Shown here piece by piece: positions 23,420 through 31,446 of a stretch of 37,827 nucleotides of DNA (positions within the stretch are counted from its first letter, which is position 1; each line of letters opens with the position of its first letter). The notes under the pieces were generated by a model that saw nothing but the letters and a program-made list of their open reading frames with translations, did not search any database and was not told the origin of the DNA. Source of the stretch: Blastococcus sp. KM273128 (GTDB taxonomy: Bacteria > Actinomycetota > Actinomycetes > Mycobacteriales > Geodermatophilaceae); assembly GCF_021698975.1 (NCBI RefSeq), contig NZ_SSXA01000034.1:1-37827 (forward strand), read 5' to 3'. The position numbers were made by a program, and so were the translations under genes.

Positions 23420-23785
23420 ATGCGCATCCGGAAGCTCGCGGTGGCCACCGCGGCGGCCGTCCTCCCCCTCGGCCTCTCCGCGTGCGGTGGCCCGAGCGTC
23501 GACGACTTCTGCGAGCAGTACCTCGCCACCGCGGAGATCGAGCCCGAGGACGGCGAGCAGGCCCGGGAGGTGCTGGCGGAGATGGCCGACAACGTCCCCG
23601 ACGACGCGGAGGAGGTGGAGGAGGCCGTCCGGTACATGGCCGACAACTTCCCGGACGACGAGGCGCTGGAGGACGCGGCCGCGGAGGACGCGGCCGCGGA
23701 GGAGGCGATGAGCGAGGAGGAGCTCGAGGAGTTCTTCGCGGCCGCCGACACCGTGAGCGCCTACGGCGACGAGAACTGCGCCTGA
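23420..23785 (+). CDS. Small acidic lipoprotein
   Basis: The 121-residue product has a signal peptide and lipobox L-S-A-C (about residues 18-21). The mature part is strongly acidic and helical, with a low-complexity E-D-A-A-A run made by a perfect 15-bp tandem repeat (23668-23682 and 23683-23697). Two cysteines, one early in the mature chain (D-F-C-E-Q-Y) and one at the end (E-N-C-A), could form a disulfide. The ATG at 23420 has GGAGGT at seven bases. No family or function is recognised. Confidence 0.85.
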   Translation: MRIRKLAVATAAAVLPLGLSACGGPSVDDFCEQYLATAEIEPEDGEQAREVLAEMADNVPDDAEEVEEAVRYMADNFPDDEALEDAAAEDAAAEEAMSEEELEEFFAAADTVSAYGDENCA

Positions 23786-23823
23786 GCGGGACGAGATGCG
23801 GCAGATCGGGCCTCCGGCGACGT

Positions 23824-23840
23824 CCGGAACCCCGTTCCGG
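23824..23840 (+). terminator. Short hairpin after the acidic lipoprotein gene
   Basis: CCGGAAC (23824-23830) pairs with GTTCCGG (23834-23840) over a three-base loop, 39 bases after the lipoprotein stop. It may be a terminator. It also contains GGAAC, so it could instead belong to the promoter of the sigma factor gene. Confidence 0.35.
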
Positions 23841-23891
23841 CGCAGGTCGGCGCGGCGTGAACCGGATCCGCCGGACCGGACATCAACGGGT

Positions 23892-24566
23892 GTGACGACT
23901 TCCCCGATCGCCGCCGGACCACCGGCCGCGGCGCACCGGTCCGCCGATCCACCCGCCGGACCCCCTCGGCTGCGGGCCCTGCCCGACGCGCTACCCGGGG
24001 ACGCCGAGCTGATCGCGCGGTCGGTCGACGACCCGGCGGAGTTCGCGCCGCTGTTCGACCGGCATGCCGCGACCGTGCACCGCTACCTGGGCCGCCGCGT
24101 GGGCGAGCTCGCCGACGACCTGCTCGGCGAGGTGTTCCTCGTGGCCTTCCGGCGCCGCGCGGCCTACCGCCCCGAGCACGTCGAGGTGCGGCCGTGGCTG
24201 CTCGGCATCGCGACCAACGTGGTGCACGGCCACCGCCGCAGCGAGCAGCGCCGCTACCGGGCGCTGGCCCGGGCCGCCGCCGAGCCCGAGCGGCACGGCG
24301 AGGACCCGGGGGAGGCCGCCGACCGGCTGGACGCCCAGGCGCTGCGCGGTCCGCTCGCCGCCGCGCTCGCCGGGTTGAAGCCGCGCGACCGGGACGCCCT
24401 GCTGCTGCTCGCCTGGGGCCAGCTGGGCTACGAGGAGATCGCCGCCGTCCTCGACGTCCCGGTCGGCACGGTGCGCTCCCGGCTGCACCGCGCCCGCCGC
24501 CAGACCCGCGCCGCCCTCGGCGACGTCTCCCCCTTCGCGCCGATCTCCGAGGAGGATGACCGATGA
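23892..24566 (+). CDS. ECF-type RNA polymerase sigma factor
   Basis: The 224-residue product has sigma region 2 (A-E-F-A-P-L-F-D-R-H-A-A-T-V-H-R-Y-L-G-R-R through R-P-W-L-L-G-I-A-T-N-V) and region 4 (L-K-P-R-D-R-D-A-L-L-L-L-A-W-G-Q-L-G-Y-E-E-I-A-A-V-L-D-V-P-V-G-T-V-R-S-R-L-H-R-A-R). It would direct polymerase to a specific set of promoters. The start is uncertain: GTG 23892 is chosen because the sequence before it looks non-coding, but the frame is open back to 23796. Its TGA overlaps the ATG of the next gene (ATGA), the usual layout for a sigma factor and its membrane partner. Confidence 0.9.
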   Translation: MTTSPIAAGPPAAAHRSADPPAGPPRLRALPDALPGDAELIARSVDDPAEFAPLFDRHAATVHRYLGRRVGELADDLLGEVFLVAFRRRAAYRPEHVEVRPWLLGIATNVVHGHRRSEQRRYRALARAAAEPERHGEDPGEAADRLDAQALRGPLAAALAGLKPRDRDALLLLAWGQLGYEEIAAVLDVPVGTVRSRLHRARRQTRAALGDVSPFAPISEEDDR

Positions 24567-25600
24567 ACGACCTCACGCTGCTCCGCGAGGCGGGCCCCGA
24601 GGCGCCGCCGCTCTCCCCCGCCGCCCGCTCGGCCGCCCGCGCCGCCCTGCTCGCCGAGATCGAGGGGCCCGTGCCGCGCCGCCGCCCGAGCCGCCGGTTC
24701 GTCGTCCGCACCGGGGTGGCCGTGGTGGCGGTGGCCGCCGCCTGGACCGCCGCGGTGGTGATCGCCGCCCCGGACGGCCCCGGCACGCCGGCGACCAGCG
24801 TCACCCTCGTCGACTTCCAGACGCCGACCTTCCCGCTCTCGCTCGACCCGGCTCCGGTAGGGATGCGCCCTGCCTTCAGCGGGGACGGGGAGTCCGCGGG
24901 CTTCGCCGAGTACGACTCGGCGGACGGGGCCGGCCGGTTCACCGTCGGCGTGCACGAGGACGTGCCCGACGGGTGGGAGGACGCCTTCACGCACGCCGAG
25001 GTCACCGGGCGCTCCGAGATCGGCGTCGACGGTGCGGACGCCGACCTGGTCCGCGGGACGCGGGAGGTGTACTGCGACGACGGCCTGACGGTCTGCGAGC
25101 GGGAGCGGTTCGCCGAGCTGCTCTGGGAACGCCGCGAGGACCAGTGGGTGTGGCTGACCGGCGAGGGGCGGTACAGCTCGACCTCCGAGCTGGTCGCGGT
25201 CGCCGAGTCGCTGGTCGACCGCCCGCAGCGCGCCACGCTCACCGCGGAGCTGGCCCCGGCCGGCTGGTCGGTGCAGTTCTACAAGATGGGTCGCGTCCTC
25301 ACGCTGGTCAACGACGCCTACGAGCAGCAGACGATCACCGTGCACGTGCCGCTGCCCGAGGACGTCTCCCCGCTGGCGCAGGTGCGGGGCGAGCTGATGG
25401 GCCCGGTCGGTCCGCAGCTCGACGTGACGGTGCAGGGCCGGCCGGCCGCCCTGGTGCGGGTCGACAACGGCCCGCGGGACCGCGGGTGGTTCCTGCAGGC
25501 CCAGTTCGAGGACGGGACGACCTTCACCCTGCAGGTGCCCGATGCCTTCACCCAGGAGCAGGTGCTGGAGTTCGCCGAGCGGGTGACCCACCACCCCTGA
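24563..25600 (+). CDS. Membrane protein coupled to the sigma factor (putative anti-sigma role)
   Basis: The 345-residue product has a short cytoplasmic N-terminus with an A-A-R-S-A-A-R-A-A-L-L-A-E-I helix. One transmembrane segment (about 51-69) and a large extracytoplasmic domain rich in strands follow. The order resembles the membrane proteins found after ECF sigma genes in actinobacteria (CU044_5270-like), although no ZAS-type HxxxCxxC motif is present. The ATG overlaps the sigma stop by four bases, so stoichiometry is likely fixed. An anti-sigma function is inferred from position only. Confidence 0.85.
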   Translation: MNDLTLLREAGPEAPPLSPAARSAARAALLAEIEGPVPRRRPSRRFVVRTGVAVVAVAAAWTAAVVIAAPDGPGTPATSVTLVDFQTPTFPLSLDPAPVGMRPAFSGDGESAGFAEYDSADGAGRFTVGVHEDVPDGWEDAFTHAEVTGRSEIGVDGADADLVRGTREVYCDDGLTVCERERFAELLWERREDQWVWLTGEGRYSSTSELVAVAESLVDRPQRATLTAELAPAGWSVQFYKMGRVLTLVNDAYEQQTITVHVPLPEDVSPLAQVRGELMGPVGPQLDVTVQGRPAALVRVDNGPRDRGWFLQAQFEDGTTFTLQVPDAFTQEQVLEFAERVTHHP

Positions 25601-25619
25601 CCCGTTCACCGGTATGCGT

Positions 25620-25655
25620 CTCGCGGTGGTTCTCCGGCCAGGGAACCACCGCGAG
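25620..25655. repeat. Long hairpin after the sigma/membrane-protein pair
   Basis: CTCGCGGTGGTTC (25620-25632) pairs perfectly with 25643-25655 around a ten-base loop. Outside it the pairing continues with only G-T type mismatches (ATGCGT against ATACGC), giving an arm of about 19 bases. It may be a terminator. It could also be a copy of an interspersed palindromic repeat, because the arms are longer than a terminator needs. Confidence 0.5.
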
Positions 25656-25693
25656 GCGTATGCGGGCGCTCCAGGGTGTGGTGAGGTGATCGC

Positions 25694-26611
25694 ATGCCCG
25701 ACGCCTGGCCCGAGACCGACCGCACCGAGGTGGAGCTCACCGCCGGCGACGCCCTCCTCGCCGTGGACCTGCGCGGCGGCACGCTGCGGCGGCTCGCCGT
25801 CGGCGCGTGGGAGGTGCTCGACGGCTACCCGGCCGGGGAGGTGCTCCCCGGCTGGCGCGGCGCCACCCTGGTGCCCTGGCCCAACCGGCTGCGGCACGGC
25901 CGGTGGAGCTGGCGAGGGACCGACCTGCAGCTCGACGTCCGCTCCCCCGAGGAGCCGCACGCCATCCACGGGCTGGTCACCTGGCAGCCGTGGACGGTGC
26001 TGGCGGAGGACGGCGGTTCCGTCACGGTGGGGACGACGGTCGAGCCGCAGCCCGGCTACCCGTTCCGGCTGTCCGTCGCCGTGGACCACGCCCTGACCGC
26101 CGGCCGGCTCACCAGCACGCTGCGGGTCCGCAACACCGGGGACCGGCCGGCGCCCGTCGGGGCGGGCTTCCACCCGTACCTCTCGGTCGGCGCGGTGGAG
26201 GACGGCGGCATCGGCGAGGCGGAGCTGGCGCTGCCGGCCCGCACGGAGCTGCTCCTGGACGGCGGGTTGCCGACGGGGGAGCGGCGGCCCTTCGACGGCG
26301 CCGTCGGCCGGATCGGTGACTGCGCGCTGGACCTGCCGCTCACCGACCTGGAGCGCGACGACGACGGCTGGTGGCACGTGCGGCTGCGGGGGAGCGCGGG
26401 CGAGCTCACCGTCTCGGCGGACGCCGCGTGGCCGTGGCTGCAGGTCTACACGGGGGACACGCTGCCCGAGGGCCAGCGGCGGCGCAGCATCGCGGTCGAG
26501 CCCATGACCTGCCCGCCCAACGCGCTGGCCGACGGCGTCGACCTGCAGGTGCTCGAGCCGGGCGCGGAGTGGGCCGGCACCTGGTCGCTGACCTGGGCCC
26601 CGGCGGCCTGA
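25694..26611 (+). CDS. Aldose 1-epimerase family protein
   Basis: The 305-residue beta-sandwich protein of the galactose mutarotase family interconverts alpha and beta anomers of sugars. Visible marks are L-V-P-W-P-N-R-L-R-H-G-R-W-S-W (substrate-binding Arg), H-A-I-H-G-L-V (a catalytic His) and V-G-A-G-F-H-P-Y-L (second His). A conserved C-terminal glutamate is plausible in A-V-E-P-M-T. The ATG at 25694 has GAGGTG upstream. It is followed by the MOSC gene after one base, so the two are probably co-transcribed. The exact sugar is unknown. Confidence 0.92.
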   Translation: MPDAWPETDRTEVELTAGDALLAVDLRGGTLRRLAVGAWEVLDGYPAGEVLPGWRGATLVPWPNRLRHGRWSWRGTDLQLDVRSPEEPHAIHGLVTWQPWTVLAEDGGSVTVGTTVEPQPGYPFRLSVAVDHALTAGRLTSTLRVRNTGDRPAPVGAGFHPYLSVGAVEDGGIGEAELALPARTELLLDGGLPTGERRPFDGAVGRIGDCALDLPLTDLERDDDGWWHVRLRGSAGELTVSADAAWPWLQVYTGDTLPEGQRRRSIAVEPMTCPPNALADGVDLQVLEPGAEWAGTWSLTWAPAA

Positions 26612-26612
26612 G

Positions 26613-27338
26613 GTGCGCGTCGCCGAGCTGTGGCGCTACCCGGTGAAGTCGCTGCAGGGGGAGCGGCTCACCGAGGCAGAGGTGGGCCCGCTCGGGCTGG
26701 AGGGTGACCGGCGCTGGGCGCTCTTCGACCGCGAGACCGGCTTCGGGCTGACCGCCCGCCGGGTGCCCGAGCTGCTGTTCGGCGCGGCGCGGCTGCGGCC
26801 GGACGGCGCCGTGGAGGTCGTGCTGCCCGACGGCACCGTCACCGCCGACGAGGCGGCGCTGTCGCGCTGGCTCGGCCGCCGCGTGGAGCTGCGGGCTGCC
26901 CCGGAGGACGACGCCGACGTCCCCGTCTACGAGTCCGCGGTCGACGACGACGAGCCCGACCCCGCGGAGTGGCTGCAGTGGGAGGGCGCGCCGGGGCCCT
27001 TCCACGACAGCCCCCGGATCCGGCTCTCGCTGGTCTCCACCGGCACGCTGGGCACCTGGGACCGCCGCCGCTTCCGGGCCAACGTCGTCCTGGACGGCGC
27101 GGGTGAGGACGCGCTGCGCGGCACGGAGGCCGGGCTGGGCGGGGCGCGGCTGCGGTTCGGCACCGGCATCCCGCGCTGCGTGATGACCACCCGGCCCCAG
27201 CCCGGCGGCATCGCCCGGGACACCTCGGTGCTCAAGACGGTGCACCGCGAGCGGGAGGGTCTGCTGGCGGTGCGCGCCGCCGTCGTCACCCCGGGCCGGG
27301 TCCGGGTCGGTGACGAGCTGCGCCGGACGGCAGACTGA
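26613..27338 (+). CDS. MOSC domain protein
   Basis: The 241-residue product starts with a MOSC N-terminal beta-barrel (V-A-E-L-W-R-Y-P-V-K-S-L-Q-G-E-R-L, then G-D-R-R-W-A-L-F-D). It continues into a MOSC domain ending R-C-V-M-T-T-R-P-Q-P-G-G-I-A-R-D. In relatives (molybdenum cofactor sulfurase C-terminus, YcbX, mARC) the conserved Cys in this last motif acts in molybdenum cofactor or sulfur chemistry. The GTG start lies one base after the epimerase stop. A role in N-hydroxylated compound reduction or Moco sulfur transfer is possible. Confidence 0.9.
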   Translation: MRVAELWRYPVKSLQGERLTEAEVGPLGLEGDRRWALFDRETGFGLTARRVPELLFGAARLRPDGAVEVVLPDGTVTADEAALSRWLGRRVELRAAPEDDADVPVYESAVDDDEPDPAEWLQWEGAPGPFHDSPRIRLSLVSTGTLGTWDRRRFRANVVLDGAGEDALRGTEAGLGGARLRFGTGIPRCVMTTRPQPGGIARDTSVLKTVHREREGLLAVRAAVVTPGRVRVGDELRRTAD

Positions 27339-27342
27339 GCCC

Positions 27343-27558
27343 GTGCAGACCGTCGACCTCCGCCCGGGCGAGGAGAGCATCCGGCTGGGCCAGCTGCTCA
27401 AGCTCGTCGACGCCGTCCCCACCGGGGCCCAGGTGAAGGACGTGCTGGTCTCGGGCGCGGTGACGGTCAACGGCGAGCCCGAGGACCGGCGTGGCCGGCA
27501 GCTGCGGTCCGGCGACGTCGTCACCATCGAGGGGCACGAGGACGTCCGCATCGCGTAG
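27343..27558 (+). CDS. S4-domain RNA-binding protein (YbcJ-like)
   Basis: This 71-residue protein is almost entirely an S4 domain: I-R-L-G-Q-L-L-K-L-V-D-A-V-P-T-G-A-Q-V-K, then V-T-V-N-G-E-P-E-D-R-R-G-R-Q-L-R-S-G-D-V-V-T-I. The order matches E. coli YbcJ, thought to bind RNA, perhaps in ribosome work. The GTG at 27343 is two codons after the MOSC stop; no strong ribosome site is seen, which suggests co-translation. Confidence 0.9.
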   Translation: MQTVDLRPGEESIRLGQLLKLVDAVPTGAQVKDVLVSGAVTVNGEPEDRRGRQLRSGDVVTIEGHEDVRIA

Positions 27559-27560
27559 CC

Positions 27561-27576
27561 GGTTCCACGTGGAACC
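27561..27576. promoter_or_regulatory. parS-like palindrome, copy 2
   Basis: This is GGTTCCACGTGGAACC again, base for base identical to 21597-21612, in the 36-base gap between the S4 gene and the aminotransferase. An intergenic perfect palindrome with the CACGTG core is what a ParB binding site near oriC would look like. The half-site could also bind another dimeric regulator. Confidence 0.7.
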
Positions 27577-27594
27577 GCCCGGGGAGGGAGCAGC

Positions 27595-28776
27595 ATGACC
27601 GCACCGCTGGCGTCCCGGCTGCGCGGCTTCGGGACGACGATCTTCGCCGAGATGAGCGCGCTCGCCGTCGCCACCGGGTCGGTCAACCTCGGGCAGGGCT
27701 TCCCCGACTACCCCGGCCCCCCGGAGGTGCTCGACACCGCCCGCGCGGCCATCGGCACCGGCGCCGACCAGTACCCGCCCGGCCCCGGCATCCCCGAGCT
27801 GCGGGCCGCCGTCGCCGATCACCGGGAGCGGTCCACCGGCACCGCGTACGACGCCGACACCGAGGTGCTGGTCACCGCCGGCGCCACCGAGGCGCTGGCC
27901 GCCGCCATGCTCGCGCTGCTCGAGCCCGGTGACGAGGTGGTGCTCTTCGAGCCCATCTACGACAGCTACAGCGCCTCGGTCGCGATGGCCGGCGGCGTGG
28001 TGCGCCCGGTGCCGCTGCACCCGCCCGCGGACGGGACCGGGCCCTGGACCTTCGACGAGGCCGAGCTGCGCGCGGCCGTCACCCCGCGGACCCGGATCCT
28101 GCTGGTCAACTCCCCGCACAACCCGACCGGCACGGTGCTCACGCGCGACGAGCTGGCCGTGCTCGCCGACCTGGCCACCGGCCACGACCTCACCGTGGTC
28201 ACCGACGAGGTATACGAGCACCTGGTCTTCGACGGCGCCCGGCACGTCTCCCTGGCCACGCTGCCGGGCATGCGGGAGCGGACTCTCGTCGTCTCCAGCG
28301 CCGGCAAGACCTTCAACGTGACCGGCTGGAAGGTCGGCTGGGTGTGCGGCCCGGCGCCGCTGGTGGCCGCCGTCCGCACCGCCAAGCAGTTCCTCACCTA
28401 CGTCAACGCCGGGCCGTTCCAGCCCGCCGTGGCCGCCGGCCTGCGGCTGCCGGAGGACTGGTTCGCGGGCATCGCCCGCGACCTGCAGTACCGGCGGGAC
28501 GTCCTGGTCACCGGGCTCCGGGACGCCGGCCTGCCGGTGATCAGCCCGCAGGCGACCTACTTCGCCACCGTCGACGTCCGCGGCGTGCAGCCCGACGGCG
28601 ACGGGTTGGCCTTCTGCCGGGCGCTGCCGGAGCGGGTGGGCGTGGTCGCGGTCCCGACCGTGGTCTTCTACACGCCGGAGCACGCCGCCCTGGGGCGGCA
28701 CCTGGTCCGGTTCGCGTTCTGCAAGAGCGACGCCGTCCTCGCCGAGGCGGTCGAGCGGCTGAGGAGGCTGGCATGA
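27595..28776 (+). CDS. Class I/II aminotransferase (KAT/YbdL-like)
   Basis: The 393-residue PLP enzyme has the lysine that holds the cofactor at K238 (S-S-A-G-K-T-F-N-V-T-G-W-K-V-G-W). Other family marks are N-S-P-H-N-P-T-G-T, V-T-D-E-V-Y-E-H-L and a C-terminal R-F-A-F-C-K-S. The S-A-G-K-T-F-x-x-T-G-W-K motif is typical of glutamine transaminase K / kynurenine aminotransferase and YbdL, which use methionine or glutamine as amino donors. The next gene, coupled by ATGA, is an omega-amidase. That pairing points to the glutamine transaminase-omega-amidase route (2-oxoacid salvage, for example in methionine recycling). Confidence 0.94.
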   Translation: MTAPLASRLRGFGTTIFAEMSALAVATGSVNLGQGFPDYPGPPEVLDTARAAIGTGADQYPPGPGIPELRAAVADHRERSTGTAYDADTEVLVTAGATEALAAAMLALLEPGDEVVLFEPIYDSYSASVAMAGGVVRPVPLHPPADGTGPWTFDEAELRAAVTPRTRILLVNSPHNPTGTVLTRDELAVLADLATGHDLTVVTDEVYEHLVFDGARHVSLATLPGMRERTLVVSSAGKTFNVTGWKVGWVCGPAPLVAAVRTAKQFLTYVNAGPFQPAVAAGLRLPEDWFAGIARDLQYRRDVLVTGLRDAGLPVISPQATYFATVDVRGVQPDGDGLAFCRALPERVGVVAVPTVVFYTPEHAALGRHLVRFAFCKSDAVLAEAVERLRRLA

Positions 28777-29534
28777 GGGTGGCTGCGGTGCAGCACGACA
28801 TCGTCTGGGAGGACCGCGAGGCCAACTTCGCGCGGCTGGCCCGCCAGGTGGCGCGCGCCGCCGGGGCCGGTGCCGAGCTGGTCCTGCTCACCGAGACGTT
28901 CTCGACCGGCTTCTCCATGACGCCGGGCATCGGCGAGCCCGAGGACGGGCCCTCGGCCGCCTTCCTCGCCGCCCAGGCCGCGGAGCACGGGGTGTGGCTG
29001 GGTGGCAGCTGCCCGGAGATCGCGCCCGGTGAGCAGCTGCCCTACAACTCCTTCGTCCTGGCCGGACCGGACGGCACGGTGCACCGGTACCGCAAACTGC
29101 ACCCGTTCACCCACGGCGGCGAGCACGAGCGGTTCCGCGCCGGCGACGGACCGGTCACGGTGACGATCGGGGGTCTGCGGATCACCCCGTTCATCTGCTA
29201 CGACCTGCGCTTCGCCGACGTCTTCTGGCACGCCGCGCTGGAGACCGACCTGTACGTGGTGGTGGCCAACTGGCCGGCCGCGCGGCGGCACCACTGGCAG
29301 ACCCTCCTGCAGGCCCGGGCGATCGAGAACCAGGCCTACGTGGTCGGGGTGAACCGCGTCGGCACCGCGGGGGACGGCACCGAGCACACCGGGGACAGCC
29401 GCATCGTCAGCCCGATGGGCGAGCTGCTGGCCACCGCCGCCGGCACCGAGACCATCGTGCTCGCCGACGTCGACGCCGCGGAGGTGGCAGCCACCCGCGA
29501 CCGGCTGCGGTTCCTCGCCGACCGGCGGGGCTGA
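28773..29534 (+). CDS. Omega-amidase-like nitrilase family hydrolase (YafV-like)
   Basis: The 253-residue enzyme has the nitrilase triad E41 (L-L-T-E-T-F), K108 (Y-R-K-L-H-P-F) and C142 (F-I-C-Y-D-L-R-F). YafV and NIT2 relatives hydrolyse 2-oxoglutaramate or 2-oxosuccinamate to the oxoacid and ammonia. That makes the preceding transamination irreversible and matches the neighbouring KAT-like gene. The ATG overlaps the aminotransferase stop (ATGA), so the two enzymes are made together. Confidence 0.93.
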   Translation: MRVAAVQHDIVWEDREANFARLARQVARAAGAGAELVLLTETFSTGFSMTPGIGEPEDGPSAAFLAAQAAEHGVWLGGSCPEIAPGEQLPYNSFVLAGPDGTVHRYRKLHPFTHGGEHERFRAGDGPVTVTIGGLRITPFICYDLRFADVFWHAALETDLYVVVANWPAARRHHWQTLLQARAIENQAYVVGVNRVGTAGDGTEHTGDSRIVSPMGELLATAAGTETIVLADVDAAEVAATRDRLRFLADRRG

Positions 29535-29540
29535 GCCCGG

Positions 29541-30332
29541 TCAGGTCCGGGGGGCGTCGTCCCGGTCGACGGTGATCTGCTCGCGCAGCACCTGCTCGGT
29601 CACCGTCTCCCGGCCCTCGACCACCTCGGTCCGCAGCCGCACCCGCTCGACCGGCACCACCTCGACGGAGAACACCGGCCGCTCGGCGTGCAGCACGATC
29701 TCGTCCGGCAGCCCGGGCGTGGCCGTGCCCGCGGGCACCAGCGACTCCTCGACGCCGGCGTCCCGTGCGGTGTCGTCGCCCGCCGTCCCGGTGCCCTCGA
29801 GCGGCACCTCATCCAGCCGGATCTCCTCGCGCCGCACTGGCACCGTCACCTGCACCTCCTCGGTGACGACGTACTTCACGAGGCGGACCCGCCGGGCGGC
29901 GACCTGCTCGGTGCCGACCCGCAGCCGCTCCTCGCTGCGGGTCATGGCGCCCGGGGTCTGCGCCGCGGTGCCGGACGCCGGTGATGCGGTGCCGTCGGGC
30001 TCCCGGTGGCGGCCTCCCGCCGCCTCGCCGAGCCCGTAGTGGCGGCGCAGCTCGGCCTCGTCGCCCGGGTCGAGGTGGGTGCCCTCCATGGCGGGGGCGC
30101 TGGTCACCGCCTCGGCGGTGACCGGTACCCGCAACCGGCCGTCCTCCCAGGACGCCTCGCGGGCCGGGACGATCGACTGCCGGGTGCCGAACAGCCCGGT
30201 GGTCACCGCCACCCAGGTCGGCTCACCCGTCCGGTCGTCGACGAAGAAGTGTTCGACGGTCCCCAGCTTGTCCCCGCCGTCGCCGTACGCGGTGCTGCCG
30301 ATCGCGGCGGTGACCTCGTGCTGGCTCAACAT
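29541..30332 (-). CDS. PRC-barrel and DUF2382 domain protein
   Basis: The 263-residue protein has an N-terminal PRC-barrel (about 8-80, G-S-T-A-Y-G-D-G-G-D-K-L-G-T-V-E-H-F-F-V-D). A C-terminal DUF2382 domain follows (R-S-E-E-R-L-R-V-G-T-E-Q-V-A-A-R-R-V-R-L-V-K-Y-V, V-P-V-R-R-E-E-I). The second half repeats strand-rich R-V/E-V elements. Such proteins are common in stress-tolerant actinobacteria and are thought to act in envelope or desiccation stress, though their mechanism is unknown. The ATG at 30332 gives M-L-S-Q-H-E-V-T. It is convergent with the omega-amidase gene, with only six bases between. Confidence 0.92.
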   Translation of the reverse strand: MLSQHEVTAAIGSTAYGDGGDKLGTVEHFFVDDRTGEPTWVAVTTGLFGTRQSIVPAREASWEDGRLRVPVTAEAVTSAPAMEGTHLDPGDEAELRRHYGLGEAAGGRHREPDGTASPASGTAAQTPGAMTRSEERLRVGTEQVAARRVRLVKYVVTEEVQVTVPVRREEIRLDEVPLEGTGTAGDDTARDAGVEESLVPAGTATPGLPDEIVLHAERPVFSVEVVPVERVRLRTEVVEGRETVTEQVLREQITVDRDDAPRT

Positions 30333-30425
30333 GGGTCGGCTCCCCTCCGTGGGGCGCGCTCGGCCGCGCGCCACCCGCTCAGGGCTGCCCAGCGGGCGCC
30401 GTCGCCGAACATCGGCGCCGGGCGC

Positions 30426-31382
30426 TCACCCGCCGGGCACCACCAGGTCGACCACCACCGACCGGTGGTCGCTGCCGGCGACGGGGACGACGTCGCAGCC
30501 GGCGACGGCCAGCCGCGGGTCCACGAGCACGTGGTCCAGGCCCAGCCGCGGCACCGGGGAGCGCAGCGGGCTCCACGTCCGCAGGTTCCCGCGCCCGACG
30601 GCGCGCGCGGCGTCCAGGTACCCGCGGCGCAGGACCGCGCGCAGCGCCGCGTGGTCCAGCGTGGCGTTGAAGTCGCCCGCGAGCACGCGCAGGACCGCGG
30701 GCTCCGGGCCGGGGAGCGCGGCCAGGTCCTCGGTCCACCCGCGGACGGCGGCCGGGGACGTCGCCGGCGGGCGGGTGTGCACCGAGACCACCTCCAGCTC
30801 GGGCGTGCCCGGCAGCCGCACCGCGGGCTGCTCGAACCCGCCGGGCGCGACGGTCCGGGCGCCCAGGGGCAGGCGGCTCCAGACCGCTCCCGAGGCCGCC
30901 GGCTCGCTGCCCGGGCGGGCCGGGACGACGTGGGCGTGCGGCAGCAGCTCCGCGAGCCCCGCGGCGAGCAGCCGCTGCTCGGCCACGGGCGTGAGCTCCT
31001 GGACGGCCAGGAGGTCGATCCGGTGCCGCCGGACCAGCTCGACGACCGGCCCGGCGGGGACCAGCCCCCGCCGCAGGCTGACCGTGGCGATCCGCAGCCG
31101 CCGGCCGGCCGGCGGGGGTCCGACCGGCCGGCGGCCCCGGTGCGACCGGACCGCGCCGGCGAGCACCGCGCCGGCGCCTGCGGCCAGCACGGTGGCGCTC
31201 CGCGACCGGGCCCGCACGGCCACCGCGAGCGGCAGCAGGGCGGTGCCGGCGGCGTAGGGCGTGAACGACAGGGCGGGCACCAGCGGGAAACCCCGCTCGC
31301 CGCCGGTGCGGCGCAGCGCCGCCCACACCACCCACGGCGTGGTCGCTGCGACGGCCCACCGGCGGGCGGAGGTCGGGGCCAT
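30426..31382 (-). CDS. Endonuclease/exonuclease/phosphatase family membrane protein
   Basis: The 318-residue product has an N-terminal region with hydrophobic helices (about 40-85). A DNase I-like catalytic domain follows, with L-L-A-V-Q-E-L, L-A-G-D-F-N-A-T, L-D-H-V-L-V-D and the final G-S-D-H-R-S-V-V. These are the metal- and phosphate-binding motifs of the endonuclease/exonuclease/phosphatase family. The substrate could be DNA, an inositol phosphate or a lipid phosphate. The ATG at 31382 starts M-A-P-T; the frame is open slightly further up. It is divergent from the CYTH gene (64-base gap). Confidence 0.9.
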   Translation of the reverse strand: MAPTSARRWAVAATTPWVVWAALRRTGGERGFPLVPALSFTPYAAGTALLPLAVAVRARSRSATVLAAGAGAVLAGAVRSHRGRRPVGPPPAGRRLRIATVSLRRGLVPAGPVVELVRRHRIDLLAVQELTPVAEQRLLAAGLAELLPHAHVVPARPGSEPAASGAVWSRLPLGARTVAPGGFEQPAVRLPGTPELEVVSVHTRPPATSPAAVRGWTEDLAALPGPEPAVLRVLAGDFNATLDHAALRAVLRRGYLDAARAVGRGNLRTWSPLRSPVPRLGLDHVLVDPRLAVAGCDVVPVAGSDHRSVVVDLVVPGG

Positions 31383-31446
31383 GCCGGCCACGCTAACCAG
31401 GGCGCCGGGGAGCCGCCGCACCGCCCGGTGCCCTACCGTCGGGCGC

